Of a stretch of 64,000 nucleotides of DNA, positions 27,221 to 38,050 are shown piece after piece (position 1 is the first letter of the stretch; each line of letters starts with the position of its first letter). The notes below the pieces were generated by a model. It saw nothing but the letters and a program-made list of their open reading frames with translations. It was not told the DNA's origin and searched no databases. The position numbers and the translations under genes were made by a program. This stretch comes from Neptunicella marina (lineage in GTDB: Bacteria; Pseudomonadota; Gammaproteobacteria; Enterobacterales; Alteromonadaceae). Where the stretch lies: positions 372,001 through 436,000 of the forward strand of contig NZ_JACNEP010000002.1 in NCBI RefSeq assembly GCF_014270035.1. Direction: 5' to 3'.

Positions 27221-28501
27221 ATGAGTGGATTAACTTTAAAGCAACATCCGTTGCGTGATGCACTGGATAAGGAACTGCAACAACGCTTGTTTCCGGCCCT
27301 GAAAGCACCATGCCGGGTGTGTCAGTTTATGCTGACATTTGACAGCATCAACTCTCCCAAAGAGCGCCGGATAATGCGAGCGTTATCTCATCAGCAAGGC
27401 AGCAGACTGGATGAAACCGATAACGATATAAATCTACCATTATTTGGAGGTCAGTTACGTTGGGAAAAACACAGTGAATACTCGTCTTTCATCTTTGTCC
27501 AACCCGGATTGAGTAACAACATCTTTGACGACCCGCTGGATTTTCTGCCATCGCGTGACTGGTTAAATCAGCTTCCAGGTAACATTCTGCGGATTGTTCA
27601 GATTAACGTACTACCACCGGGAAAATTAAACGACAAACACATTAGTCAGCTGTTCAATCCGGATAACTGTGTAAGCAGTTTGATATGGAATCAGCAGGCT
27701 CAGGTATGGACAGACTTCCAAAAACACGCGGAAGGCGCTGGTCGTATGTTGATTATCGATAATGGTTTGCCTCCGGCCAGTTTGGGCAGACTGGTTCAAC
27801 AATTACTCGATTTGGGTAATTACCGTAAGCTCTCATTACTGGGCTGGCCTATGGCGCAAGTGGCATTAAACAAATTATCAACGCTGGAAAAACAGTTATC
27901 GGACATTACCCTGCAACTGGAAGATGACGAACATAATGACGAGAACTTACTGGCAGATATCAGCCAGACCGCCGCACATACAGAACATCTAATCGCACAA
28001 AACAGTGCTCGTTTACATGCCACTGCGGCTTATTACCAACTCACGCTGGATCGATTGCGTAACCTCAATGAAAGTGGAATTCCGGGTATGATGTCATTAA
28101 AGGAATATACTGAACGACGTCTGACACCCGCCTGTCGCACCTGTGAATCGGTTGTGCAACGCCAGACTGCACTTAGTAACCGTTTGGGAAGAGCTACGGA
28201 ATTACTGCGAACCCGTATTAGTCTCAAGCTTGAACGACAAAATCAGAAATTGCTGTCTTCGATGGAAAAGCGGGTTAAATTACAACTTAAAATGCAACAA
28301 ACCGTAGAGGGGTTTTCCATAGTCGCGATTAGCTACTATGCATTACAACTGGCAGAAAAAATGATTGCAACAATCAAACACTGGTTGCCTTTGTTACCAG
28401 TAAAACTGGTGGAAAGCATTAGTTATCCTGTGGTTATTTTAGTGGTGATTATTTCAATTAGCTGGTTAAACCGCCGGTTACATAAACAAAATAGCGATTA
28501 A
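27221..28501 (+). CDS. DUF3422 family membrane protein
   Basis: The 426-aa protein belongs to the DUF3422 family: the start LKQHPLRDALDKEL, the central coiled region with IAQNSARLHATAAYYQLTLDRLRNLNE, and RMGRATEL-like sequence with KLERQNQKLLSSMEKR before two C-terminal membrane helices (about 360-420). The ATG at 27221 is preceded by AGGTGG at 6 bp and is preferred to a GTG three codons earlier. The family is widespread in Pseudomonadota but has no assigned biochemical function. It converges on the binding-protein gene 6 bp away. Confidence 0.86.
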   Translation: MSGLTLKQHPLRDALDKELQQRLFPALKAPCRVCQFMLTFDSINSPKERRIMRALSHQQGSRLDETDNDINLPLFGGQLRWEKHSEYSSFIFVQPGLSNNIFDDPLDFLPSRDWLNQLPGNILRIVQINVLPPGKLNDKHISQLFNPDNCVSSLIWNQQAQVWTDFQKHAEGAGRMLIIDNGLPPASLGRLVQQLLDLGNYRKLSLLGWPMAQVALNKLSTLEKQLSDITLQLEDDEHNDENLLADISQTAAHTEHLIAQNSARLHATAAYYQLTLDRLRNLNESGIPGMMSLKEYTERRLTPACRTCESVVQRQTALSNRLGRATELLRTRISLKLERQNQKLLSSMEKRVKLQLKMQQTVEGFSIVAISYYALQLAEKMIATIKHWLPLLPVKLVESISYPVVILVVIISISWLNRRLHKQNSD

Positions 28502-28507
28502 TCCAGC

Positions 28508-29245
28508 TTAAAAATTCAATCCCTGAAGCTGATTAAAGCGCACCAGATCACCACGCCCCTGCATCTCAGACATTTTGCGATCAAACAGTGCTTTTAGTTC
28601 CTCGGTGTCAGTTTGTTTGCTAAAACCAAAATATCCCTGGGTTTCGTCCAGAGCGGGCTTAAGTTCAACTATTTCTGACTGTAAACCCTGTTGCTGCAAC
28701 ATCCTGTGTGCTTCACGCTGATTTGCAATCACCAAATCCAGACGTTTTAAGCTCAGCATTTCCATACCATTTATTACTTTGGGTATATCATAAATACGCA
28801 TCATCGAGCGTTTAAAATCAAATTTATTGCCTGCCGACCACCCCATAGGCACACCCAGCCAATAATGTTGCAGTTCTTCAAGATCGCCATGCCATTCAAT
28901 TAAACTATCGCGAAAGGTATAAAACATCATGTGATCACGATAGAAGGGAAGCCTGGAATAATTCCATAACTGCTGACGCTGAACCGTTTTATAAGGACCA
29001 ATTAATACATCTGCCTGTCCTTGTTCAACCTCCATTTGCGCATGTTTCCAGGGCATAATGTCAATCTTGAATTTGCGACCTTGCATGACCTGCTCTATGA
29101 CATCTATAGCAACACCGCTTAATCTGCCGGTTGGATTTTTTTCAAGGATATAGGGGAACTGGGTGCCAACAAACCTGACGGTTTGGGCTGATAAACTCGC
29201 GCTACAACAGCACAAAAACAATAGCAAACAACGCCACCAGTTCAT
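28508..29245 (-). CDS. Periplasmic solute-binding protein, family 3 type, without transporter genes
   Basis: The 245-aa protein has a signal peptide (about 1-20) and a type-3 solute-binding fold (RFVGTQFPYILEKNPTGRLSGVAIDVIEQV; DVLIGPYKTVQRQQ; LDLVIANQREAHRML). No ABC permease or ATPase lies nearby. Stand-alone proteins of this type in Alteromonadales often accompany sensor kinases. A hybrid kinase gene lies 59 bp upstream in the same direction, so it may feed a signal to that kinase, although the kinase shows no periplasmic domain. Ligand unknown, perhaps an amino acid. Confidence 0.8.
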   Translation of the reverse strand: MNWWRCLLLFLCCCSASLSAQTVRFVGTQFPYILEKNPTGRLSGVAIDVIEQVMQGRKFKIDIMPWKHAQMEVEQGQADVLIGPYKTVQRQQLWNYSRLPFYRDHMMFYTFRDSLIEWHGDLEELQHYWLGVPMGWSAGNKFDFKRSMMRIYDIPKVINGMEMLSLKRLDLVIANQREAHRMLQQQGLQSEIVELKPALDETQGYFGFSKQTDTEELKALFDRKMSEMQGRGDLVRFNQLQGLNF

Positions 29246-29304
29246 GCTACAACAACCTTAATACAGTTATAATGAATTCAGCATACTGATTATTTTAGTG
29301 AAAA

Positions 29305-31389
29305 TCACGCCTTTAAGTTTCGGCGGATGACAGACTCCAATCGATTAATGTCTATCGGTTTACTGATGTAATCATCCATTCCAGCCGCAAAACATTTGTC
29401 CTTGTCTCCATCCATCGCATTCGCTGTGAGGGCAATTACCGGAATAGTCGCGCAATCACGACCTGCGTCTCCGCGACGAAGTGCCATGGTAGTCTGATAA
29501 CCATCCAGCACAGGCATTTGACAATCCATTAGCACCAAATCAAACGCAGATGGAAAACGCGTTAATGTGTCCAGTGCCTGTTGCCCGTTTTCACAAATCT
29601 TAGCCTGAATGTGTAACTGCTCGAGCAGTTCAATAATGACGATCTGGTTAATCTGATTATCTTCTACCACCAGAACCGAACAAGCCTGTTTGTTTAATAC
29701 GTTACCATGTTGTTCCGGTTCACCCTTCTCCAGTAGCGCCAACGGAGATTCATCGCTACTTAGTACATCACCTTGTTGTAAGCAGACGTGGAAACTAAAG
29801 CAACTACCTCGCAGTTGAGGCTCACTGCATACCTCTGCATCACCCTGCATTAACAAACACAACTGCTTAACGATGGATAACCCTAACCCTGTACCACCAA
29901 AGTTACGTGTTGTACTGCTATCAGCCTGTGTAAAAGGATTAAATAACTGTGACATAGTGTCGGCGTTAATACCGATGCCTGTATCGGACACAGAACAATA
30001 CAAAACCAGTCCGTCATTTTTCGGTTTAATGCTGGCGTCAACAGTCACACTCCCCTCATGAGTAAATTTAAGTGCGTTACCGACCAAATTGTGCAAAATC
30101 TGGCGGACTCTGACCGGATCGCCTTTGACTCTCACATCATTTAGCTGACTGTAATTGGCAAACAATACTATGCCCTTATCCTCAAAAGCGGGCTGCATAA
30201 TGGCAATAAACTGCTCAAATAAACTACCCAAATTAAAATTAACACTTTCCAGCTCCAGCTTGCCGGATTCTACTTTTGAAAAATCGAGAATATCATTAAG
30301 TAAACTCAGTAAGGACTCTGCACTATCGTAGGCCACACTGAGGTTTTTCTGCTGATTTTGATCGAGCGGGGTGCGCTTAAGCCATTGCAACATTCCTATA
30401 ATGCCATTCATTGGCGTACGGATTTCATGGCTCATATTGGCCAGAAACTCACTCTTGGTTTTAGCTGCGGCCTCCGCTGCCTCTTTGGCATTAATCAATG
30501 CCATGCGGTTTTTAACTCTTTCGTCTACATCCTGAAATGACCCTTCAAGCCGGATACAGTGCCCGTTTTCAAATACCGCACTGCCGCGCGCAGCAACCCA
30601 TAATTCATTCCCTTTTGCGGTAACAATTTTAAGCTCTTCATTCCAGTCGTCGCCACAGGTCATCGCTTGCTCGACCAAAAAGCGAATTCGGTCGCGACTG
30701 TATCCTTCTTCATAAAATTCAACAGCAGTATCAAGTTGTGGTTCGTAGTCATCACTAACCTCATGAATCGTTTTGGTCATGGAAGACCACAGCAACTTTT
30801 TCTCGACCAGATCGAGTTCCCAGGCGCCAATTCGCGCCTGCTGACTCATCGACTCCAACATAGTTTGCTGACGGGCAAAACGTTCATCTTTCACTTTACG
30901 GGTCAGTTCGTTGCCAATCCATTGCGCAAATAATCGAATCAGTTCGAGATCGTGTTCGGTAAAATCTTGCGGGCGGGGTTCAGAACCGGAAAAATTAAGC
31001 GTGCCATACCGTTGACCATCAACTTCAAGCGGAATGCCGATATAGCTCTCTAATCCAAAGGTGTGATAACAAGGATGTGAGCTGATTTCACTTTCAGCCA
31101 CATGTGAAAAGGCCAGAGGTCCTTCGGCATTTAACGTATGAATACAATAAGTAATACCTAGTTCAAACTCGTCACCGGGTGAAATTTCGTTATTCGCACA
31201 ATGTACGAAGCTCACGATATATCTTTGCTCAACGACGTGACTAATCAACGCCAGAGGAAGTGAGAATGTGTTAGTCCCAAGTACAAGTATACGTTTTATT
31301 TTTTCTGCGACGGATAACCCACTATCAGCAGTAATGTGATGAAGTGATCTCAGCGTATCAATGATGCGACTTTCTTCACTGGGCTGCAT
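29305..31389 (-). CDS. Hybrid sensor histidine kinase (GAF-PAS-HisKA-HATPase-REC)
   Basis: The 694-aa protein has a GAF domain (about 15-165), a PAS domain (about 185-300), a HisKA dimerisation helix with the phospho-His in [11 protein letters not shown] (near residue 315), a HATPase with NALKF and GTGLGLSI boxes, and a C-terminal receiver domain with the phospho-Asp in [12 protein letters not shown]. No membrane helix, so it is cytosolic. It phosphorylates its own receiver and probably an HPt partner not found next to it. The start at 31389 is chosen because AAGGA lies 9 bp upstream; the longer TTG frame is less likely. The signal is unknown. Confidence 0.92.
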   Translation of the reverse strand: MQPSEESRIIDTLRSLHHITADSGLSVAEKIKRILVLGTNTFSLPLALISHVVEQRYIVSFVHCANNEISPGDEFELGITYCIHTLNAEGPLAFSHVAESEISSHPCYHTFGLESYIGIPLEVDGQRYGTLNFSGSEPRPQDFTEHDLELIRLFAQWIGNELTRKVKDERFARQQTMLESMSQQARIGAWELDLVEKKLLWSSMTKTIHEVSDDYEPQLDTAVEFYEEGYSRDRIRFLVEQAMTCGDDWNEELKIVTAKGNELWVAARGSAVFENGHCIRLEGSFQDVDERVKNRMALINAKEAAEAAAKTKSEFLANMSHEIRTPMNGIIGMLQWLKRTPLDQNQQKNLSVAYDSAESLLSLLNDILDFSKVESGKLELESVNFNLGSLFEQFIAIMQPAFEDKGIVLFANYSQLNDVRVKGDPVRVRQILHNLVGNALKFTHEGSVTVDASIKPKNDGLVLYCSVSDTGIGINADTMSQLFNPFTQADSSTTRNFGGTGLGLSIVKQLCLLMQGDAEVCSEPQLRGSCFSFHVCLQQGDVLSSDESPLALLEKGEPEQHGNVLNKQACSVLVVEDNQINQIVIIELLEQLHIQAKICENGQQALDTLTRFPSAFDLVLMDCQMPVLDGYQTTMALRRGDAGRDCATIPVIALTANAMDGDKDKCFAAGMDDYISKPIDINRLESVIRRNLKA

Positions 31390-31535
31390 CTTATCGATTC
31401 CTTGGGCGAGGATAACAACCTGTTTCCTCAAGTTTCTCTAAAAGGTTATTTCAGGATAGCGGCTGCTGAAAGATTTTCACATCGAAAACAGCAATTTAAT
31501 TACTTTGGTGGAAATTTGAAGGGAGATTTAAAATG

Positions 31536-31562
31536 TAAAAAAAGGCTGGATAACCAGCCTTA
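31536..31562 (-). terminator. Rho-independent terminator of csrA
   Basis: On the minus strand AAGGCTGG and CCAGCCTT pair around TTAT and are followed by a run of seven T, 11 bp after the csrA stop. Confidence 0.93.
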
Positions 31563-31572
31563 ATTTGAGATG

Positions 31573-31782
31573 TTACTCTTCGTCCAACTGCTGATCGTGT
31601 GCAGCGGACTTGGTGTTCTTTTCAGCCTGTATTCGCATGTAAATTTCTTCACGATGCACAGACACTTCCTTAGGCGCATTCACACCAATTCGAACCTGAT
31701 TTCCTTTTACGCCCAATACAGTGACGGTCACATCGTCACCTACCATTAAAGTTTCACCTACACGACGGGTCAAAATTAGCAT
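31573..31782 (-). CDS. csrA: Carbon storage regulator CsrA
   Basis: The 69-aa protein opens with the invariant [16 protein letters not shown] and contains the [16 protein letters not shown] core, including the Arg needed for RNA binding. It is a dimeric post-transcriptional regulator that binds GGA motifs in mRNA leaders. AGGAG lies 7 bp before the ATG. It follows alaS in the usual gammaproteobacterial order (alaS-csrA) but has its own 158-bp upstream region. The C-terminal tail (HDQQLDEE) is slightly longer than in E. coli. Confidence 0.97.
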   Translation of the reverse strand: MLILTRRVGETLMVGDDVTVTVLGVKGNQVRIGVNAPKEVSVHREEIYMRIQAEKNTKSAAHDQQLDEE

Positions 31783-31940
31783 TCTATTGCTCCTGTTCCG
31801 TTTATTCCAGTAATCAATCCCTTTCTAAACGTAGCTTATATTCAGGTATTCCCCAAATAATACTACCGACGGTTACGTTTTTGTGTCACTTCAAAAACTA
31901 GCCGATAATCAGGATGTTATCCCTAAATCCCAAAATTCTA

Positions 31941-34538
31941 TTATAGCTGGTTTTCTAACCAGCCCGCGACAGACTCTATTGCCGCTTTTAAATTCTGTGG
32001 TTGGGTGCCGCCAGCCTGAGCCATATCAGGACGACCACCACCTTTACCACCAACCTGCTGCGCAACAAAGTTAACTAACTCACCCGCTTTTACCTTGCTG
32101 GTTAAATCTTTGGTGACACCGGCAATCAAATTCACTTTGTCACCATTTGCCAGACCTAACATTAGAACGCCGCTACCCATTTTTCCTTTCAGGCTGTCAC
32201 ACATATCACGTAATGACTTGGCTTCAACACCTTCCAAAACAGCAGCCAGTACTTTAACACCGTTAATTTCAACTGCCTGTGACAGCATATCGGCACCGGC
32301 CTGACTGGCCATTTTTTGCTTCAGCTGCGCTAATTCTTTTTCCAGCGATTTGCTTTGCTCAAGCACTTGCTGAATACGTTCAGCAACATGACTGGTATCC
32401 GATTTAACCATGGATGCCAACTCGCCAATTTGCTGAGTCTGCTGCTGCGAATAGTGCAGTGCCGCTTCACCGGTAACCGCTTCAATGCGACGCACACCAG
32501 CAGCAATTCCGCCTTCAGAAGTAATACGGAACAAACCAATATCACCAGTACGTTTGACATGCGTACCACCGCACAGTTCCACAGAGAAGTTGCCCATGGT
32601 TACTACGCGCACTTCATCATCGTATTTTTCACCGAACAATGCCTGAGCACCAGACGCTTTAGCGGCTTCCAGTTCCATCAGCTGAGTGGTCAAAGAATGG
32701 TTTTGGCGAATTTGCTCGTTCACCATATTCTCAATCTGTTGCAACTGAACTTTGTTGATAGCTTCAAAGTGCGAGAAGTCGAAACGTAAACGCTCAGCTT
32801 CTACCAAAGAACCTTTCTGATTCACATGATCGCCTAAAATTTGTTTAAGCGCAGCATGTAACAGGTGAGTGGCACTGTGGTTAAGTTTAATTGCCTGACG
32901 ACGGTTAGCGCTGATGGTAGCTTCAACACTATCACCGACCTTAATCTCAGCACCGGCCTGACCTTTATGTGCAATCGCTTTACCCAACTTGACGGTATCT
33001 TTAACAGTAAACAAACCCGCGGCTGTTTTTAAGGTACCCGAATCGCCTACCTGACCGCCTGATTCAGCATAGAAAGGTGTGTTATCCAAAACAACTATGC
33101 CTTCCTGTCCGGCTGAAATCGCCTGTACAGATTGCCCTTCCACGAACAGTTCAAGCACGTTGGCCTGACCCTGTTCATTGTCATAACCGGTAAATTCCGA
33201 TTGCTGATCGGATTTCAGCATTTCATTATAATCGGCACCAAAGTTACTGGCTTGTTGTGCACGCTGACGCTGCTGTTGCATCGCCGCTTCAAAGCCTGCT
33301 TCATCAATTTTCAGCTCTTTTTCACGCGCGATGTCGTTAGTTAAATCAGCAGGGAAACCATAAGTATCGTACAGTTTAAATACGGTTTCGCCAGCAATGG
33401 TATCGCCATCCAGTTGCTCAATCGCATCGTTAAGCAATTGCATACCGCGCTCTAGCGTGCGCGAGAACTGCTCTTCCTCGATACGTAATACTTTTTCAAC
33501 TGTGGTTTGCAGTTGTTTTAATTCCGGATAAGCATCGCCCATTTGCTCAATTAGCGAGTTATATAAGCGATAAAAGAAAATATCTTTAGCGCCCAGCTTG
33601 TAACCATGGCGCACGGCACGACGAATAATACGGCGCAACACATAACCGCGCCCTTCGTTAGATGGCATCACACCATCACAAATCAGGAAGCCACAGGAAC
33701 GGATATGGTCGGCAATAACCCGCAACGATTTATCTGTTAAATCGTTGCTGCCAACAATCTCAGCGGCGTCTTTAATCAGGTTTTGAAAAATATCGATTTC
33801 GTAGTTGCTGTGCACGTTTTGCAAAATAGCCGAAATACGCTCAAGCCCCATGCCAGTGTCGATTGAAGGCTTAGGTAAAGGATCCATGGTACCGTCGGCC
33901 TGACGGTTAAATTGCATAAATACCAGGTTCCAGATTTCGATAAAACGATCACCGTCTTCTTCTGGTGAGCCGGGAGGACCACCCCAAATATGTTCGCCGT
34001 GATCATAGAAAATTTCAGAACAAGGGCCGCAAGGACCAGTATCACCCATTGACCAGAAGTTGTCCGAGGTGCTGATCCGGATAATTTTTTCCTGTGGCAC
34101 ACCAATTTCTTTGGCCCAGATATCAAACGCTTCGTCATCTTCTGAATACACGGTAACCAACAGCTTTTCCTTGGGTAAACCAAGATGTTCGGTTAAAAAT
34201 TCCCAGGAAAACTTAATCGCATCCAGTTTGAAATAATCACCAAAACTGAAGTTACCTAACATCTCAAAAAAGGTATGGTGACGTGCGGTATAACCCACGT
34301 TTTCCAAATCATTATGTTTACCACCGGCACGCACACAACGCTGAGACGACACCGCACGTGAGTAACTGCGCTTGTCCGCCCCCAGAAAAACATCTTTAAA
34401 CTGGTTCATACCCGCGTTGGTAAACAACAAGGTAGGATCATCGGCAGGCACTAACGAGCTGCTACTGACTTTTTGGTGACCATGTTGGGCAAAATAATCC
34501 AGAAAGGTATTTCTGATTTCAGCGGTGGTTTTAAACAT
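31941..34538 (-). CDS. alaS: Alanyl-tRNA synthetase
   Basis: The 865-aa protein is full length for bacterial AlaRS. It has the class II catalytic core ([26 protein letters not shown]), the tRNA-recognition middle, the editing domain with the zinc-binding [12 protein letters not shown] and CGGTHV motifs, and a C-terminal C-Ala domain with the glycine-rich [15 protein letters not shown]. It charges tRNA-Ala and clears misacylated Ser and Gly. AGGA precedes the ATG. recA and recX, which often lie upstream of alaS, are absent from this side; recX is at 50770. Confidence 0.98.
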   Translation of the reverse strand: MFKTTAEIRNTFLDYFAQHGHQKVSSSSLVPADDPTLLFTNAGMNQFKDVFLGADKRSYSRAVSSQRCVRAGGKHNDLENVGYTARHHTFFEMLGNFSFGDYFKLDAIKFSWEFLTEHLGLPKEKLLVTVYSEDDEAFDIWAKEIGVPQEKIIRISTSDNFWSMGDTGPCGPCSEIFYDHGEHIWGGPPGSPEEDGDRFIEIWNLVFMQFNRQADGTMDPLPKPSIDTGMGLERISAILQNVHSNYEIDIFQNLIKDAAEIVGSNDLTDKSLRVIADHIRSCGFLICDGVMPSNEGRGYVLRRIIRRAVRHGYKLGAKDIFFYRLYNSLIEQMGDAYPELKQLQTTVEKVLRIEEEQFSRTLERGMQLLNDAIEQLDGDTIAGETVFKLYDTYGFPADLTNDIAREKELKIDEAGFEAAMQQQRQRAQQASNFGADYNEMLKSDQQSEFTGYDNEQGQANVLELFVEGQSVQAISAGQEGIVVLDNTPFYAESGGQVGDSGTLKTAAGLFTVKDTVKLGKAIAHKGQAGAEIKVGDSVEATISANRRQAIKLNHSATHLLHAALKQILGDHVNQKGSLVEAERLRFDFSHFEAINKVQLQQIENMVNEQIRQNHSLTTQLMELEAAKASGAQALFGEKYDDEVRVVTMGNFSVELCGGTHVKRTGDIGLFRITSEGGIAAGVRRIEAVTGEAALHYSQQQTQQIGELASMVKSDTSHVAERIQQVLEQSKSLEKELAQLKQKMASQAGADMLSQAVEINGVKVLAAVLEGVEAKSLRDMCDSLKGKMGSGVLMLGLANGDKVNLIAGVTKDLTSKVKAGELVNFVAQQVGGKGGGRPDMAQAGGTQPQNLKAAIESVAGWLENQL

Positions 34539-34823
34539 TAATAATCCTGGCTCAGTGACACAAAGTTGTGCGCAAAATGATTAAAAAATTAGCTCGCGAA
34601 TGTATCACGATTACGCAGGCCTTTACAGATGCCGCAGCGACAAATCCCTTGGTTTTCAGTAGGAAATGACACATTTTTTACGCAGCTTATTAAATCATCA
34701 GTCAAACTGTGCAAATTTGAATCAACAATGTTTAACGATATGGGGACAAGATGAAAAATTTAAAGCGAGGAAGGTATGCAGGCAGAAATATCCCGCCTGC
34801 ATATTTGAATTTACGCAACCAAC

Positions 34824-36428
34824 TTACTGTTCTGGTGTTAATTCCAGTCCGTCAATAATATACAAAGTGTTAGCATCAACTTTGGAATGACCGGCATCCA
34901 GATACTTTTGCTCCAGTACACCACCGGTTGACCAGGTAGCAAAATCATCGTCGTTTAACACACCAATCGTGTGATCATTTATCAGCCACAATCCTTCCAG
35001 TTTGTCATGTGGGTATGCCACCTCTGCCACTAAATCGGCCACAAAGGTCTTTTCAACTGGCATAATACCGGCGTTGGTTAACCCTTCCCAACCCTGATTT
35101 AAAACCAGCTGTTCCAGTGTCTGACCGTTTTTGGTTAAACCAAGCTGAGCATCCTGTTGCCAGTCACCACTTACTGCAAAGGTTTCTAAATCAGTCGCGT
35201 TGCTGATATCAATTTTATACAAATGTTTCATCGCGTCAGGATTTTGCGCAAAAAAGGCACCATCACGTTCAATTAATACAAATTCCGTCGCGCTTAAAGC
35301 GACGATACCCGATTGCGAATTCTGTGGTTTTTGTTGCTTATACAAATACTGAGACACCGCACCATCTTCCAGAGAAACAGTTACAATCCGCACGATATCA
35401 AGGTTTTTAACCGAACTATCAGGCAAATACATAGTGGATTGCATAATACCCACCAGTGTTTTTTCATCGGGCGTAACCGTTAACCCTTCCATACCACGGT
35501 TAGCACGACGATAGGCAAATTCCGCGGGTAAATGGAACACATCACGGGTATCGTTAGCAAAGGCATTGATACGGCCAATTTCTTTGCCATCGGCATCAAA
35601 GTGCACTATGTGTGGGCCGTATTCATCACTGACCCAGAAAGTACCATCAGATAAGGCAACCAGCCCTTCTCCATCTAAACCGAAATCATCCAGTTTAATT
35701 GGATTAGTGGTTTCATCGTAAGGCGCATTCATATCCTCACGCAGTACTTCTACACTGCCATCGGCTAAAATGGCATAAGGTGTTTCACCGGTTCCGCCCA
35801 ACGCAGAGGAATTAGGCAAGCCACTTATCGCATTACCGTTTGTATCTTTAAGTAAAATTTCCCTGATTTGCTTTACGTCGCCATTAGCTTGCAACTCAAA
35901 TAGACCTATACGTGGCGTGTAATCGGGCGTTGGAAACAGTTTGCCTTTACCCTGATCACCGGTGTAATTGGCATTAGGTCCGCGATCCGTTAAGGCGTAA
36001 AACTGATTTGTATGAGTTGGATGCTTCACCATATCTGAACCGTAACCACCATTACGAATTTCAAATTTACGGCCGGGCTCAGCACCATCATCAATATCAC
36101 CACGTAATACCGTATAGGGCAACGTTGAACCAGACGTGCTGACAGTATTGGCGTGACAATCGAGCGTGGTTGCGGTGACTTCACTGTCCTCCAATGTACC
36201 GTTGCCATCACTATCCAGACCTGATTCGATTTTAGTGCCGCCAAAAAAACAATCAGTGCTACCGGTTGCCAGTGATTGGTGACGAATTAAGCTATTTAAT
36301 CCATTCGAACCGTTAGAACCATTGTTGCCATTAGCCCCATCCTTACCATCATCACCGTCCAGTGAACAGCCGGTTAAAAGCGAACTGACAACCAATGCAA
36401 TAGCTAAACCTTGCGTCTTAAATCTCAT
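34824..36428 (-). CDS. Lipoprotein with phytase-like (esterase-like) beta-propeller domain
   Basis: The 534-aa protein has a lipoprotein signal with lipobox LLTGC (Cys21), then a collagen-like Gly-Asn/Ser repeat stretch (about 27-45). A short module with SGLDSDGNGTLEDSEV (calcium-binding-like, DUF7151-type) follows, then a large phytase-like domain (about 110-525) with NGGYGSDMVKHPTHTNQFYALTDRGPN-type sequence, GLDGEGLVAL and WVSDEYGPHI. Related proteins are annotated 'esterase-like activity of phytase'. It is probably surface- or periplasm-anchored and may act on phosphate esters, but activity is inferred. No phosphate-regulon box was recognised. Confidence 0.85.
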   Translation of the reverse strand: MRFKTQGLAIALVVSSLLTGCSLDGDDGKDGANGNNGSNGSNGLNSLIRHQSLATGSTDCFFGGTKIESGLDSDGNGTLEDSEVTATTLDCHANTVSTSGSTLPYTVLRGDIDDGAEPGRKFEIRNGGYGSDMVKHPTHTNQFYALTDRGPNANYTGDQGKGKLFPTPDYTPRIGLFELQANGDVKQIREILLKDTNGNAISGLPNSSALGGTGETPYAILADGSVEVLREDMNAPYDETTNPIKLDDFGLDGEGLVALSDGTFWVSDEYGPHIVHFDADGKEIGRINAFANDTRDVFHLPAEFAYRRANRGMEGLTVTPDEKTLVGIMQSTMYLPDSSVKNLDIVRIVTVSLEDGAVSQYLYKQQKPQNSQSGIVALSATEFVLIERDGAFFAQNPDAMKHLYKIDISNATDLETFAVSGDWQQDAQLGLTKNGQTLEQLVLNQGWEGLTNAGIMPVEKTFVADLVAEVAYPHDKLEGLWLINDHTIGVLNDDDFATWSTGGVLEQKYLDAGHSKVDANTLYIIDGLELTPEQ

Positions 36429-36766
36429 TTATCTTCCCTTGTTTTATGTTGAGTAAAACCACCAAACTAAAACAGATAAATGACAAACTGGTTAAGGATA
36501 TATGACCAGTCCCACAAAACGGTGCTGGGAAACCGCTAATGCAATTGTATTAGATGACATTCTTTACAAGCCTCACTCTGGATAAACAACAAAAAATACT
36601 AACAATTTGAATTAAAAGCGTTAATTCAGCTGGAATACAATTTGCTATTACCTTCGCGCACAAATTTAACTGTGTCCAAAACCAGAGTGAGTTGAGCCTT
36701 GCAGTATCAATTTTGTTAAGACTCAACGCCTCCTGGCTAAACATTCATTTAAAGAGGGATTTAAAA
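36429..36766. other. AT-rich intergenic region with a long-range inverted repeat
   Basis: CTCACTCTGG (36572-36581) and CCAGAGTGAG (36682-36691) are perfectly complementary and 100 bp apart. Inside them GCAATTGTATT-like sequence near 36540 and AATACAATTTGC near 36638 are also roughly complementary. This may be the remains of a small mobile or hairpin element at the left edge of the accessory region. No gene is seen. Confidence 0.45.
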
Positions 36767-37315
36767 ATGATTATTAGATGTTTAGTGTTAATTTTGACCG
36801 GCTTTTTCTCAACAATGTTACATGCTGAAGACTGTGAGAAACCTCTGAAGTTCGAAGAAAAAGGGAATCATGATTATGCATGGTTTTATCTAACTAACAC
36901 CCACAAACATAAGGTGATAAATGTTACGGTAAAAAATAGCTGGACATATAACAACCAAAGAAGAAGTGAAACAAAAGTCTATAAATTAGCCCCCGGACAA
37001 TCTGAAAATGTATTCAACTTTAATAGAAAGCAAAAGCCTCAATCAGAAGTCGCAGGCTGTTATTTTAATCCAATAACTGATGCTCAATCCGAGAGCGATT
37101 ATCTTACATGCGTTAGCAGTGGTTATAGAGATCAGAGATGCTGCAATGATGTAAATCCATTTGTAAAAAACAAATACCAAGCATGTTCAACAACAAATAT
37201 TCCAGATGAAGAAAGAACAACTTATTATCAATATTGTCTTGCAAATAAAGGCCCCAGATGTTGCGATCATTTAACGATTGAACTTGCAGAAAAACTCAAG
37301 GTCTGTGGATTTTAA
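36767..37315 (+). CDS. Cys-rich secreted hypothetical protein
   Basis: The 182-aa protein has a signal peptide (MIIRCLVLILTGFFSTMLHA) and ten or so cysteines in the mature part. Two related segments repeat at the C-terminal end: YLTCVSSGYRDQRCCNDV and YQYCLANKGPRCCDH, each followed about ten residues later by a single Cys, suggesting two small disulfide-bonded modules. The ATG at 36767 is preceded by AGAGGG at 8 bp and marks the signal peptide, so the longer frame from 36692 is rejected. No family recognised. Base composition is AT-richer than the core genes, in line with an accessory origin. Confidence 0.7.
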   Translation: MIIRCLVLILTGFFSTMLHAEDCEKPLKFEEKGNHDYAWFYLTNTHKHKVINVTVKNSWTYNNQRRSETKVYKLAPGQSENVFNFNRKQKPQSEVAGCYFNPITDAQSESDYLTCVSSGYRDQRCCNDVNPFVKNKYQACSTTNIPDEERTTYYQYCLANKGPRCCDHLTIELAEKLKVCGF

Positions 37316-37588
37316 GTTTGCAATTAACCAACAATAACTATCTTGTAGTAGTGTCACACAAAACAATGTCGATTATTAAAGCAATTATTTATGCTTTTAC
37401 TGTTTGGCTTCTATGTTAATGTCAGTCAAATTCGCTCTTAACTCAGAATGTAAACGTTGAGAGTTAGGCAGCTGAAAACGCTTAGGGGATTAGTGTAATG
37501 GTCCCCTGTTTTTCTGGCGCAGAAACAAAGCTAAATTTTCTTTTCCGCCCGGAAACACCTGACTTGTTTTGTCTTATTGGAGGTTGTT

Positions 37589-37972
37589 TTGCAAGTTGTC
37601 GGCACTCCCGTAAACTGGATTTTAAGAACGGAAGGCTTGTTTGCTTTTTTAGCCGCAATTTATTTTTATGACATATCCGGTTTCAGCTGGGTAACCTTTT
37701 TAATTGCCTTTTTTATACCAGATCTTTCCATGCTCGGTTATTTGGTCAATAACCATCCCGGCGCTATTGCCTATAACATGGCGCATAGTTACATCGGTGC
37801 CATCATATGTCTCACCGCCGGTTTTATATTTTCAGTCAAGGTGCTGCTTTTAATTAGTCTGATATGGGTGGCGCATATAGGTTTTGACCGGGCGCTTGGT
37901 TATGGCCTTAAATACACTCGCGGATTCGGGTTTACTCACTTAGGTCAGACAGGGAAAAAGCGCGATACATAA
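37589..37972 (+). CDS. DUF4260 family membrane protein
   Basis: The 127-aa protein has four hydrophobic segments and the DUF4260 signatures: LRTEGLFAFLAAIYFY, FFIPDLSMLGYL near the middle, and the C-terminal HIGFDRALGYGLKY followed by GFTHLG. The family is a small integral membrane group of unknown function. I favour the TTG at 37589, because GGAGG lies 5 bp upstream; the open frame starts four codons earlier inside that Shine-Dalgarno site. It is followed 78 bp later by the lipocalin gene. Confidence 0.8.
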   Translation: MQVVGTPVNWILRTEGLFAFLAAIYFYDISGFSWVTFLIAFFIPDLSMLGYLVNNHPGAIAYNMAHSYIGAIICLTAGFIFSVKVLLLISLIWVAHIGFDRALGYGLKYTRGFGFTHLGQTGKKRDT

Positions 37973-38050
37973 GCCAGTCTGGTGAGACACTTAATATAAG
38001 ATAATCTTTGTTAAACTCCTGCGCTCAATATTAGATGTTAGGTAATTTCA

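Noticed and set aside
32355..32789. A 144-codon frame antisense to alaS
   Set aside because: Lies wholly within the well-conserved editing domain of alaS on the other strand and has no features of a gene.
34666..34890. A 74-codon plus-strand frame between alaS and the phytase-like gene
   Set aside because: It overlaps the 3' end of the lipoprotein gene on the opposite strand, lacks a Shine-Dalgarno site and shows no recognisable domain.
37420..37475. A GTTAGGC core at 37463-37469, with TTAACTCA/TGAGAGTT pairing nearby, as a possible second attC
   Set aside because: The folded part is too short and lacks the two paired inner boxes seen at 41461; it may be chance.
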